Assembly (NCBI GenBank): GCA_002345675.1
Contig: DDWL01000015.1
Location: 99,810-161,693, forward strand
Direction: 5' to 3'
Source: Bacteroidales bacterium UBA2287
GTDB taxonomy: Bacteria; Bacteroidota; Bacteroidia; Bacteroidales; Tenuifilaceae
DNA length: 61,884 nucleotides
The position numbers were made by a program, and so were the translations under genes. This document shows positions 1 to 7,721 of the stretch, one piece after another. Below the pieces are notes generated by a model. It was not told where the DNA came from. It searched no databases and saw only the letters and a list, made by a program, of their open reading frames with translations. Numbering within the stretch: the stretch's first letter is position 1; every line of letters starts with the position of its first letter.

Positions 1-48
1 AAGCAAATACGGAAATTCTAATTGGAGTACAGATATTGCATTTTAAGC

Positions 49-70
49 AATTGTTAAATGCGTTTGCCCT
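49..70 (+). repeat. Copy of a dispersed 22-base word
   Basis: The word ending ATGCGTTTGCCCT here recurs at 44976-44998 in the same orientation and at 44765-44786 in the opposite orientation, where the two copies form the outer arms of a nested palindrome. This copy stands alone at the window edge, so its partner may lie outside. Confidence 0.6.
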
Positions 71-151
71 ATTACCATGATTAAACAATAGTAAGCTGTG
101 GTTGTTTTCAAATTTTACTATTATTGTGTTTGTAATTTAAAAAAGTGCCTT

Positions 152-925
152 ATGGATATTATAATAATTTCGCTTGCGGCTTTTTTAACGGCTATTCTAA
201 CATTTTTCTCGGGTTTTGGGTTAGGCACAATTCTGGCTCCAGTTTTTGCCATTTTTTTTCCTATCGATGTAGCTATTGCCCTAACTGGGGTTGTGCACTT
301 CACCAATAATTTGTTTAAAATTTCGCTTGTTGGTCGAAATACCGACAAAAAAGTGCTTTTGCGATTTGGCTTACCAGCCATTCTTGCTTCGTTTTTAGGT
401 GCATGGCTGCTGCTTAAAATAACCGACTTACCAACAATTTATGAGTACCAACTGGGAGGCGAAGAATATGCTATAACTCCCGTAAAACTTATTATTGCCA
501 TTTTACTAATTGTTTTCTCGGTGCTCGAAATTTCGCCCTCGTTTCAAAAGGTACAGTTTGGGAAAGACAAGCTGATTTTTGGTGGCATACTAAGCGGCTT
601 TTTTGGAGGGCTAACCGGAATTCAGGGAGCCATTCGCAGCGCATTTTTAATAAAAAGCGGGCTTTCGAAAGAGGCGTACATTGCCACGGGCGTAATGATT
701 GCCTGTTTGGTTGACTTTACACGGCTTTCGGTTTACGCATCGCGATATACATCGTCGAACCTTTCGGATAATTTAACTTTGCTTGTTTCGGCAACTTTGG
801 CTGCCATTGCAGGAGCATATTTTGGCAGTAAACTTTTGAAAAAAGTAACCCTAAAGTTTATTCAAACCCTTGTGGCAATAATGCTAATGATTATTTCGGT
901 AGCTTTGGGGTTGGGGTTAATATAA
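152..925 (+). CDS. TauE/SafE family sulfite exporter-like permease
   Basis: This is an integral inner-membrane protein of 257 residues with about eight hydrophobic segments, a glycine-rich first loop (FFSGFGLG) and the second-half GGLTGIQGA motif expected in TauE/SafE (DUF81) permeases. The family exports or imports small sulfur anions or organic sulfur compounds. I place the start at the ATG at 152. A GTG at 98 would keep the frame open but adds a Cys/Tyr-rich leader that does not look like a real N-terminus. It lies 19 bases upstream of a DsrE-like gene, which supports a sulfur-related role. The substrate cannot be read from the sequence. Confidence 0.85.
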   Translation: MDIIIISLAAFLTAILTFFSGFGLGTILAPVFAIFFPIDVAIALTGVVHFTNNLFKISLVGRNTDKKVLLRFGLPAILASFLGAWLLLKITDLPTIYEYQLGGEEYAITPVKLIIAILLIVFSVLEISPSFQKVQFGKDKLIFGGILSGFFGGLTGIQGAIRSAFLIKSGLSKEAYIATGVMIACLVDFTRLSVYASRYTSSNLSDNLTLLVSATLAAIAGAYFGSKLLKKVTLKFIQTLVAIMLMIISVALGLGLI

Positions 926-944
926 AACATTAATAATTGACAAA

Positions 945-1265
945 ATGAAACTAGGAGTAATTATTGAAACTAAAGAGTTCGAAAAGGCTTGGAATGCCTT
1001 TCGGTTTGCCGTTACGGCAAAAAAACAGGGGCACGAGGTAAAGGTTTTCCTTATGGGCGAAGCGGTAGAATGCGAGGGGTTAACGCATCCAAAGTTTAAT
1101 GTTGACGAGCAGCTAAAAGCCTTTGTTGCTTTAGGCGGCGAAATTCTTGCCTGTGGTACGTGCTTAAAATCGAGAAATTTAAACGAAACCGAGGCTTGTC
1201 CAATTTCAACAATGATTGACTGTGTTAACCTTGTGGTATGGGCCGATAAAACGGTTACTTTTTAA
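945..1265 (+). CDS. DsrE-like sulfur-relay family protein
   Basis: This small cytoplasmic protein of 106 residues has the DsrE/DsrF-type fold signature: an N-terminal strand, a helix containing AFRFAVTAKKQGHEVKVF, the FLMGEAVE segment, and a cysteine loop GGEILACGTCLKSR. In the family the conserved cysteine accepts or transfers persulfide sulfur. It follows the TauE-like permease closely and is probably cotranscribed with it, giving a transporter plus sulfur-carrier pair. It is a stand-alone single-domain member, not part of a DsrEFH heterohexamer, since no partners are nearby. The family call is fairly secure; the partner and substrate are inference. Confidence 0.8.
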   Translation: MKLGVIIETKEFEKAWNAFRFAVTAKKQGHEVKVFLMGEAVECEGLTHPKFNVDEQLKAFVALGGEILACGTCLKSRNLNETEACPISTMIDCVNLVVWADKTVTF

Positions 1266-1293
1266 AAAACTTTAAAAAAGTTGTAACCAAAAA

Positions 1294-1301
1294 TAGCTTT
1301 G
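1294..1301 (+). promoter_or_regulatory. Candidate -7 box TAGCTTTG
   Basis: TAGCTTTG fits the Bacteroidota -7 consensus TAnnTTTG and lies 35 bases before the ATG at 1337. No TTG was found at the usual spacing upstream, so support is partial. It would drive the DUF6249, sigma factor and membrane protein genes. Confidence 0.4.
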
Positions 1302-1336
1302 CTGCATCATAGGGTTGTAACCAACAAATTAAAGCT

Positions 1337-1681
1337 ATGGAAATTATCGCAGTGTTTATTCCAATTATTGCAATTATTGTTTCGGGAATTGCATTAGTTT
1401 ATGCCCTTTGGACACAGAATCGTGAACGTATGGCCATGATTGAAAAGGGACTCGACGTTTCGTCAATTTACAAGAAACGTGAAGCGAATCCAAAGGCAGC
1501 AGCTAAGTGGGGCTTTTTGCTTGTAGGTGTTGCTTTAGGTTTACTTATTGGGGCTATACTAATTAATCAGACCGAACTTGAGCAGCCAGCAGTTATGTTT
1601 TCCACAATCTTTCTCTTTGGTGGCCTTGGTTTGCTAACCTACTACTTTACTATTGGGAAAACTAATGCCAAAAGCGAATAG
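1337..1681 (+). CDS. DUF6249-type small membrane protein
   Basis: The protein has 114 residues and three hydrophobic segments (about residues 3-25, 56-77 and 87-106). A charged cytosolic loop between the first two contains NRERMAMIEKGLD. That layout matches the DUF6249 proteins commonly found just before ECF sigma factors in Bacteroidota. The biochemical role of the family is not known to me. The gene ends 34 bases before the preferred start of the sigma factor, and longer sigma start codons would overlap it, so the two are very likely in one transcript. A role in membrane stress sensing is inference from context. Confidence 0.75.
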   Translation: MEIIAVFIPIIAIIVSGIALVYALWTQNRERMAMIEKGLDVSSIYKKREANPKAAAKWGFLLVGVALGLLIGAILINQTELEQPAVMFSTIFLFGGLGLLTYYFTIGKTNAKSE

Positions 1682-1715
1682 ACAGGGTACACAAGGCCAC
1701 AAGCCAAGCAAAACA

Positions 1716-2243
1716 ATGGAATACCCTACATTCGATGAAGTTTTTAAAGAATATCGAAATATGGTGTATTCCATTGCCTTGCGTTTTATGGGCAATCGCG
1801 ACGATGCCTTAGAGGTTGCACAGGAGTCGTTTATTAAAATTTATAAAGGGCTGCCCAATTTCCGTGGCGACAGCAAACTTTCGACGTGGATTTACCGCAT
1901 AACCGTAAACCAAGCATTAACACAGAATAGAGCAAAAAGAAAATTTGTCGATTTACCCGAAATTTCGGACGAACAAGTTTATTTTGGCGGTATTGCCAAC
2001 GTTCTCGAAACCCTTGGAATAGAAGACAGAAAGTACTACCTTGCAAAGGCAATGCTGGAACTTAGCGCCGACGAAAACACCATTTTAATGCTTTACTATA
2101 CCGAAGAGCAAAGTGTTGACGAAATTGCTGAGATTATGCAGCTAACCCCATCGAATGTTAAGGTTAGGCTTTTCCGTGGGCGAAATAAACTTCACGAGAA
2201 GTTGAGCAAAATGTTGAACTCAGAAGTAAAAAGTTTACTATGA
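1716..2243 (+). CDS. ECF-type RNA polymerase sigma factor
   Basis: This 175-residue sigma-70 family ECF factor has region 2 at about residues 1-75 (DEVFKEYRNMVYSIALRF, DDALEVAQESFIKIYKGL, STWIYRITVNQAL) and region 4 at about 115-170 (MLYYTEEQSVDEIAEIM followed by SNVKVRLFRGRNKL, the helix-turn-helix). I choose ATG 1716 because conserved region 2 starts directly after it. The in-frame ATGs at 1653 and 1665 would add a low-complexity leader overlapping the previous gene. The stop overlaps the start of the next gene (ATGA), so the downstream membrane protein is translationally coupled and is the natural candidate regulator. Confidence 0.92.
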   Translation: MEYPTFDEVFKEYRNMVYSIALRFMGNRDDALEVAQESFIKIYKGLPNFRGDSKLSTWIYRITVNQALTQNRAKRKFVDLPEISDEQVYFGGIANVLETLGIEDRKYYLAKAMLELSADENTILMLYYTEEQSVDEIAEIMQLTPSNVKVRLFRGRNKLHEKLSKMLNSEVKSLL

Positions 2244-2608
2244 ATACAATAGACGAAAACGAAAAAACTCTAGGGAAAATTCTTAGCTACGGAATTGAAG
2301 AGGCACCAGCCGAACTTGAACTTGTAGTTATGAAAGCAATTGAAGCTGAGAATGCTCCTCGTAGAAGTTATATGGGCTTTTTAGCCGGGTGGATTCCTCT
2401 CTCAATTAGTATAATTGGGCTATTTTTTGGAATTCTTACTTCAATTATTCTGTTTTTTCCAAATTTAAGTTTTCTACTAAGTGTTTTTGAAACAGTACAA
2501 AAATTTGTTTTTAACCCTTCGGTAATGATTATTATTTTGTCAATTACTGCCCTAATTTTGGGCGATTCGTTACTCGAGAAACGAATGGAAAAACTCTCTT
2601 TTAAATAA
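2240..2608 (+). CDS. Small membrane protein, candidate anti-sigma factor
   Basis: The gene overlaps the sigma factor stop by four bases and encodes 122 residues. It has an acidic N-terminal cytosolic part (about 1-45) followed by two hydrophobic segments (about 46-72 and 90-108) and a short basic tail. Position and topology fit a membrane anti-sigma factor, in which a cytosolic N-terminus would hold the sigma factor. The zinc anti-sigma motif (HxxxCxxC) is absent and I do not recognise a named family. The regulatory role is therefore inference from gene order. Confidence 0.65.
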   Translation: MNTIDENEKTLGKILSYGIEEAPAELELVVMKAIEAENAPRRSYMGFLAGWIPLSISIIGLFFGILTSIILFFPNLSFLLSVFETVQKFVFNPSVMIIILSITALILGDSLLEKRMEKLSFK

Positions 2609-2623
2609 TTTACAATAGAAATC

Positions 2624-3076
2624 CTAATACTTCTCTTCAAGGTAAATTTCGAGTAGTTGTGCCGTTTTAAGAACGGCATTGTTGCAAACCCTATCGAACA
2701 GTCCATCATCCTTTGCTTTTGCCCTTTCCTCGGCAATGCTAATATCAACCTTAAGCAATTCGGAGCATTGCGAGCTACCCAGCTCCATTTCGCAATCGGA
2801 AACAAACTTGCCAGTAATATCACGTACCAGCTCTTTGCTGTCAATATCTCCAAGGTCTTTGTTCCCAAACTTAAGGCCAAGAATAATTGCGCCAGCATTT
2901 ATTGCGCCGCAAATGTACTGCTTACGGCCAATGCCGCCACCAAGCCCTGAGCCAATTTGCAAGCATTGTTCAATAGTTAATCCAACTATGGGCCCATAGG
3001 CAGCCATAATTGCCTGCGAGCAGCTTGCCCCTTCAATAAAATACGTAAGCGCAATTTCGGATTTTGAGTTGCTCAT
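2624..3076 (-). CDS. C-GCAxxG-C-C family redox protein
   Basis: This 150-residue protein carries the cysteine pattern that defines the C-GCAxxG-C-C family: Cys19 in EGASCSQAI, a GSGLGGGIG glycine loop, CGAINAGAIILG, and a later CEMELG...CSELL pair. Members are thought to bind a metal or redox cofactor, often next to oxidoreductases, but no activity is established. Here it stands alone, convergent with the sigma factor operon (15-base gap to the 2608 stop), so context adds little. The family call is good; function is unknown. Confidence 0.8.
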   Translation of the reverse strand: MSNSKSEIALTYFIEGASCSQAIMAAYGPIVGLTIEQCLQIGSGLGGGIGRKQYICGAINAGAIILGLKFGNKDLGDIDSKELVRDITGKFVSDCEMELGSSQCSELLKVDISIAEERAKAKDDGLFDRVCNNAVLKTAQLLEIYLEEKY

Positions 3077-3185
3077 TGTAATTTCTATTATTACGATTGA
3101 AATTCTATAGTTTTAAAACAAAGGAACGCAATAATTAGAAATTTTGGAGTTATTTTTAAATCGTTTTCACCTAAAAAAACTTCAA

Positions 3186-3584
3186 ATGTTATTTTTAAAA
3201 CGTTACTGGAAATCGATAGCTTGGGCTGTCGTAATTTTTATTGTATGCACAATGCCCTCGGATGGTGTTCCTCGTTTTAAGCTGTTTCGAATTGACCATT
3301 TCGATAAGTTTGTTCACTTTTCGCTATACCTTATACTAGGTGTATTGCTATTTTTGGAGAGCCGCAGCCAAGAAGAAAACGAAAACTTGACATTAAATAC
3401 AGTAATTGTTGTTGGCTCCATTTCAATAGGATATGGAATTTTAATTGAACTAACTCAACTATTTTTTACGACAACTCGAAGCGCCGAATTACTGGATGTT
3501 TTGGCCAATACATTGGGGTTTATTATTTCAGTAATTGCTTATTATGTTGTACTGCGTGTGTTAACATTATTCCACCTAAAATAA
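3186..3584 (+). CDS. VanZ family membrane protein
   Basis: The 132-residue protein has four hydrophobic segments and the VanZ-like signature DHFDKFVHFSLYLILG (about residues 37-52) with a later YGILIELTQLFF segment containing the conserved Glu. I use ATG 3186. A TTG at 3144 is also in frame but adds a non-hydrophobic basic leader. VanZ proteins were named from teicoplanin resistance, but small stand-alone members in Bacteroidota have no assigned role. The gene is monocistronic, flanked by a divergent gene on the left and the DUF3857 pair on the right. Confidence 0.8.
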   Translation: MLFLKRYWKSIAWAVVIFIVCTMPSDGVPRFKLFRIDHFDKFVHFSLYLILGVLLFLESRSQEENENLTLNTVIVVGSISIGYGILIELTQLFFTTTRSAELLDVLANTLGFIISVIAYYVVLRVLTLFHLK

Positions 3585-3701
3585 GCCCGAAAGCCATTTG
3601 TTTAATTTCAGTAGGATTTAAATTTTATTAACTTCGTTTTCACATTATGCTCTTCACTATATGATTATTCCACTTTTTATTAATCCAAAATTTTAAAAAT
3701 T

Positions 3702-5582
3702 ATGCTAGAAAAACTATTCGCAGCAATAATTATTGTTAGCTTTTCAGTAAATGGCTCCTTTGCAGAAGATGTTAAGAAAGAGAAATTTGGAAAATTTTCG
3801 AAGGAAGACCTAGAAATGACAACATATGACAAAGATTCCACTGCCGATGCTGTGGTTCTTTATCAGTGTACCGAGTTTTTCCCAAGTACTGGCGACTTTA
3901 AGTTTCATCAGCGCATTAAAATTTTAAAGAAAACCGGAACAGGCTACGCAAATATGAGCTTTAGGGGAAAAGCAAAACAACGTATAAAAGCTGCTGCTTA
4001 TAATATGGAGGATGGGAAACTTGTTACCACTAAACTGCCCAAGGAATCGGTTTTCGAGGAGCGTGTAGTAGGAAATATTTACCGAACTAGGATTGCATTG
4101 CCAAATGTTAAAGTGGGAACTATTATTGAAGTACAATACACTCTGTTCGGATTGCCCTATTCAATTGAAATACAACAATACATTCCAGTAAAATATAGCG
4201 TTGTTATTTTACCCAAGCATCAAAGGGTTAACTTTACTATTAAAGAGATTGGAGCATTAGGGCCCGTTTATAACAGGGATAATGTTTGGATTTACAAAAA
4301 TCTGCCTGCCTTTGTTACTGAGCCCTACCTCATTTCGAACAACGATTACCGTGTGATGATGGAAATTGATGTAATAAAATACTACTATTCAAACAACTAC
4401 TTTTATGCCATGGGGTTTTTTGCTTCAACGTGGGGTGACGTAATTAGATACTTTATTAACAACGATTATCTTGGTCGTAAGTTCAAAGATTTCAACACGC
4501 ACTTAAACTCATTAGCCGACAGTATTAAAGGGGTTACCAATAATGAAGAGGAAAGGATTAAATTGGCCTTCGATGCTATAAAACGAATAAAATGGAACGG
4601 CCAAGAGGCCTGCTATCTCTCTCAAGATCTTAGTCAAACCTTCAAATTAAGAAGTGGCAACTCTGCCGATATAAATACTTCCCTTGTTGTTCTTCTGCGC
4701 AAATTGGGCTTGAACGCATACCCTGTTGTCCTGAGCACTCGTGAGAATGGTAAAATAACGAAGTTGAGCCCAACTATAGGTAAATTTAACTATTTAATTG
4801 CTGAAGTCGATTTTACTATGGATAAGTGGGTTCTTGATGCTACAGAAGAATTTGCTCCATATTATTTACTCCCAGATAGAATAATGGGTTGCCTAGGACT
4901 TCCGATTAACGAAACCAAAGCTGAGTGTAACCCGCCAATTGAGCCAACCAAAATGAATAAAATGAGCTCAACTTCGGAATTTGTAATTGACTCTTCGGGT
5001 AAAATTAGCGGAAAAATTAAAATTACTCGCGACGACTATAATGCACTGGATTTCAAAAAACTGCTGCAATCGAAAACCGACCACGACACTTATATTCAAG
5101 AACTAGAAGCATTATATCAGGGCTGGTATATAGATAAATTCAACTTCGAAAATTTTAACGATCCTTACAAACCTTTTAATAGTGAATATGAGGTTCATTT
5201 AAGTTCCATTTCGGGAAATAGCGATTTAGTTAACATTAACCCGTTTGTGTTTGTGCAACCTACTTATAATCCCTTTGTTCGTGAACAAAGACGATTCCCT
5301 ATTAGTTATCCTCAACCCATTGAACATTCCTACACCATTACCTTAACTATTCCTGAAAACTTTAAATTTGCCGAAACTCCAAAGCCCACAGAGCTACTTA
5401 ACAAGGATAAATCGATACGCTTTGCTTATCAGGTTCAAAAACAGGGTGATAGAATTACTGTTAATGCAAAGTTTACAGTAAGTAAGCTGCAATATGAAGC
5501 ATACAATTATAAGTATATAAGAGAAATATACGACTTGATGATGCAAAAACTAAACGAAACAATTATTATAAAAAAAGTTTAA
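3702..5582 (+). CDS. DUF3857/transglutaminase-like secreted protein, catalytic residues lost
   Basis: This 626-residue exported protein has a signal peptide (about 1-21). A DUF3857 beta-rich domain follows (about 40-230), then a transglutaminase-like fold (about 265-390) and a DUF2569/DUF3858-like C-terminal beta domain. In the transglutaminase core the nucleophile position reads GNSADIN (Ser321, not Cys). The histidine position reads FNYLIA (Tyr364). The acidic LDAT (Asp379) is kept. Two of three catalytic residues are therefore missing and it should be a binding or scaffolding pseudoenzyme. The next gene starts one base after its stop and encodes a paralogue with an intact Cys and His, so the two probably work as a pair in the periplasm. 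Confidence 0.85.
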   Translation: MLEKLFAAIIIVSFSVNGSFAEDVKKEKFGKFSKEDLEMTTYDKDSTADAVVLYQCTEFFPSTGDFKFHQRIKILKKTGTGYANMSFRGKAKQRIKAAAYNMEDGKLVTTKLPKESVFEERVVGNIYRTRIALPNVKVGTIIEVQYTLFGLPYSIEIQQYIPVKYSVVILPKHQRVNFTIKEIGALGPVYNRDNVWIYKNLPAFVTEPYLISNNDYRVMMEIDVIKYYYSNNYFYAMGFFASTWGDVIRYFINNDYLGRKFKDFNTHLNSLADSIKGVTNNEEERIKLAFDAIKRIKWNGQEACYLSQDLSQTFKLRSGNSADINTSLVVLLRKLGLNAYPVVLSTRENGKITKLSPTIGKFNYLIAEVDFTMDKWVLDATEEFAPYYLLPDRIMGCLGLPINETKAECNPPIEPTKMNKMSSTSEFVIDSSGKISGKIKITRDDYNALDFKKLLQSKTDHDTYIQELEALYQGWYIDKFNFENFNDPYKPFNSEYEVHLSSISGNSDLVNINPFVFVQPTYNPFVREQRRFPISYPQPIEHSYTITLTIPENFKFAETPKPTELLNKDKSIRFAYQVQKQGDRITVNAKFTVSKLQYEAYNYKYIREIYDLMMQKLNETIIIKKV

Positions 5583-5583
5583 C

Positions 5584-7500
5584 ATGTTTACTAATATCTT
5601 CCGTGCTACAATTGGCTTTGCCTCAACCTTACTTGTGGTTTTAACAGTCAATGGGCAGGAATGGGCCGCATCGAAAATTCCTGCTGAACTTAAACTGAAA
5701 GCTAATGCAGTTGTTCGCTTTGAAGAAACCACCATGTCAATTAACGAAAAGGGCGAAGCAATTGAGGAAATAAGTACAGTTGTCACCATACTCAACGAAA
5801 AGGGTAATGATTACAACAAAATGGTCGATTTCTACAATAAATACGCTTCAATTTCTGGAATTAAGGGTAAAATATTCGACAAAAACGGGAAAAAAGTTAG
5901 GACAATACCTAGCAGCGAAATAAGAGACTTTAGTGCAATTCAGGGTTTCTCGTTATATGAAGACAATAGGGTAAAATTCATTAATCCCGAATATGGCGAC
6001 TATCCATATACTGTTCAGTATTCTTATAAAAAGAAACATCGAAGCTTTTTTATGTTGCCTGGGTGGCGCGTTTATGCTGGATACAACTTGGCAGTGGAAA
6101 AGACCATTTTCAACCTTATTCTCAGTCCCAACGCAAGAGTAAAGTACAAAGGGAACAGCGCATTAACCATTATTCCTACAACTTCAACCGATAGTAAAGG
6201 AAACACAAAATCTACTTGGGTAGCAACCAACATGCCAGCTATAGAATACGAGCCTTTTGCAGGAGGCTTAGGTGAAGAAACGCCTGTGCTAATGGTTGCT
6301 CCCGAGTCGTTTACCATGGACGGTTATTTTGGCTCGAATAACTCATGGAAAGAGCTTGGCGATTGGGCTTATAGATTAGGCGAAGGTAGAGCAGTTGTTT
6401 CGGCAAACGAAAAGGAAAAGGTGCTTGCTTTGATTGCCGATGCTGAATCGGATTGGGAAAAAGCCAAAAGAATTTATGAGTACATGCAAAATAAGGTTCG
6501 CTATGTTAATGTTGCCATTGGCATTGGTGGCTGGCAACCATTTCCTGCCGAAACTGTTGAAACATTATCGTACGGCGATTGTAAGGCACTTACCAACTAT
6601 ATGCATACACTGCTTAATATTGCTGGCGTTAAAGCCAACTACTGCCTTGTAAAAGCTGGCGAAGATACACCAAATATCGACCCTAATTTTGTTTGCAGCC
6701 AGTTTAACCATGCCTTCCTACTTATTCCTTTTGGGAACGATACTGTGTTTGTTGAGTGCACCAGCCAAGAGTTACCTTTCGGCTATAACGGAACATTTAC
6801 CGACGACAGGCACATTCTTGTTATTGAAAAAGACAATAGCTACTTAAAGCATACCAATATTTACGGCAGGGATAAAAATAAAATTATTGGCAATTACACT
6901 TTTAAACTTGGTGAAAATAGCGATGCAAAAGTATTTGCTTCCAACACATTTGTTGGAGTGGCTAGTGAAGAAGGAACAATGTATAAAAGGCTCACTCCCG
7001 ACAGGCAAAGGGAAATTTTGCTGCGCCGTTTGCAAATAAGCCAAGCAAAAATTAATAAGCTAACTTACACCGAAAAAAAACAGCGAGTTCCTGAAGTACT
7101 TGAAGATATTGAATTAACTGTTACACAAATTGGTCAAACTACATCAAATAAATCCACCATTCTTCCCTTCAATCAGGTTTCGTTACTCGACGATATTAAA
7201 AGGGTAAGCAACCGAAAAACTGGAATGGTAATTCGTAGAGACAAACAACTGATAGATACAATTAAGTTCGAAATTCCTAAGCGATTTACCTTCGAGCAGG
7301 TTCCACAGGCAGCTTTTATCGAAAGTGAGTTTGGAACATATAAACTGGAGGTATTCGCTGAGAAAAAGTCAATAACCTTTGTAAGAACCCTCGATTGGAA
7401 TAAAGGGAATTATACAGCCGAAAAGTATGAAGAACTTTTTCAGTTTCATCGAAAAGTTAACGAAGTTGATAGGCAAATGATTATGGTAAAGCCCTTATAG
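5584..7500 (+). CDS. DUF3857 and transglutaminase domain secreted protein
   Basis: This 638-residue paralogue of the preceding protein has a signal peptide ending near NGQEWA, a DUF3857 domain (about 35-220), a transglutaminase-like domain (about 275-400) and a C-terminal beta domain. The catalytic Cys is visible in YGDCKALTNYMH (Cys333) and the His in FNHAFLL (His376). The third position is Glu391 in FVECTS rather than the usual Asp. It can plausibly act as a cysteine protease or transglutaminase on cell-envelope proteins, but the substrate is unknown. It starts one base after the previous stop, so the two are cotranscribed. Confidence 0.87.
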   Translation: MFTNIFRATIGFASTLLVVLTVNGQEWAASKIPAELKLKANAVVRFEETTMSINEKGEAIEEISTVVTILNEKGNDYNKMVDFYNKYASISGIKGKIFDKNGKKVRTIPSSEIRDFSAIQGFSLYEDNRVKFINPEYGDYPYTVQYSYKKKHRSFFMLPGWRVYAGYNLAVEKTIFNLILSPNARVKYKGNSALTIIPTTSTDSKGNTKSTWVATNMPAIEYEPFAGGLGEETPVLMVAPESFTMDGYFGSNNSWKELGDWAYRLGEGRAVVSANEKEKVLALIADAESDWEKAKRIYEYMQNKVRYVNVAIGIGGWQPFPAETVETLSYGDCKALTNYMHTLLNIAGVKANYCLVKAGEDTPNIDPNFVCSQFNHAFLLIPFGNDTVFVECTSQELPFGYNGTFTDDRHILVIEKDNSYLKHTNIYGRDKNKIIGNYTFKLGENSDAKVFASNTFVGVASEEGTMYKRLTPDRQREILLRRLQISQAKINKLTYTEKKQRVPEVLEDIELTVTQIGQTTSNKSTILPFNQVSLLDDIKRVSNRKTGMVIRRDKQLIDTIKFEIPKRFTFEQVPQAAFIESEFGTYKLEVFAEKKSITFVRTLDWNKGNYTAEKYEELFQFHRKVNEVDRQMIMVKPL

Positions 7501-7674
7501 ACTGAATGTATAAAGAACGAGGCTGTCTCAAAAGAAAAATTTACCATTTGTCTTTCGGGTTTATAAAAAAGTAGCGCTCCCATTTCAATCCAAAAAAAGC
7601 AACAAGAATCAAATCCTAACAAGTTGTTGTGCCGACTATCAAAACTATTTGTAACAATAGTAACGAACTAAGCA

Positions 7675-7704
7675 TTGCCAATTCAGCATTTTAATGTAAT
7701 TTCG
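7675..7704 (+). promoter_or_regulatory. Candidate promoter TTG-N19-TAATTTCG
   Basis: TTG at 7675-7677 is followed 19 bases later by TAATTTCG at 7697-7704, one base off the TAnnTTTG consensus. The ATG at 7722 is 17 bases downstream. The spacing equals that of the other good promoters in this window. Confidence 0.4.
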
Positions 7705-7721
7705 TTAGCAAATTCAAAAAA

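Noticed and set aside
2368..2898. Long minus-strand frame overlapping the candidate anti-sigma gene and the C-GCAxxG gene
   Set aside because: It overlaps two better-supported genes and shows no domain, membrane or signal features.
7515..7545. GAGGCTGTCTCAAAAG word resembling an insertion sequence end
   Set aside because: No second end, transposase or target duplication is found within reach, so it is at most a relic.
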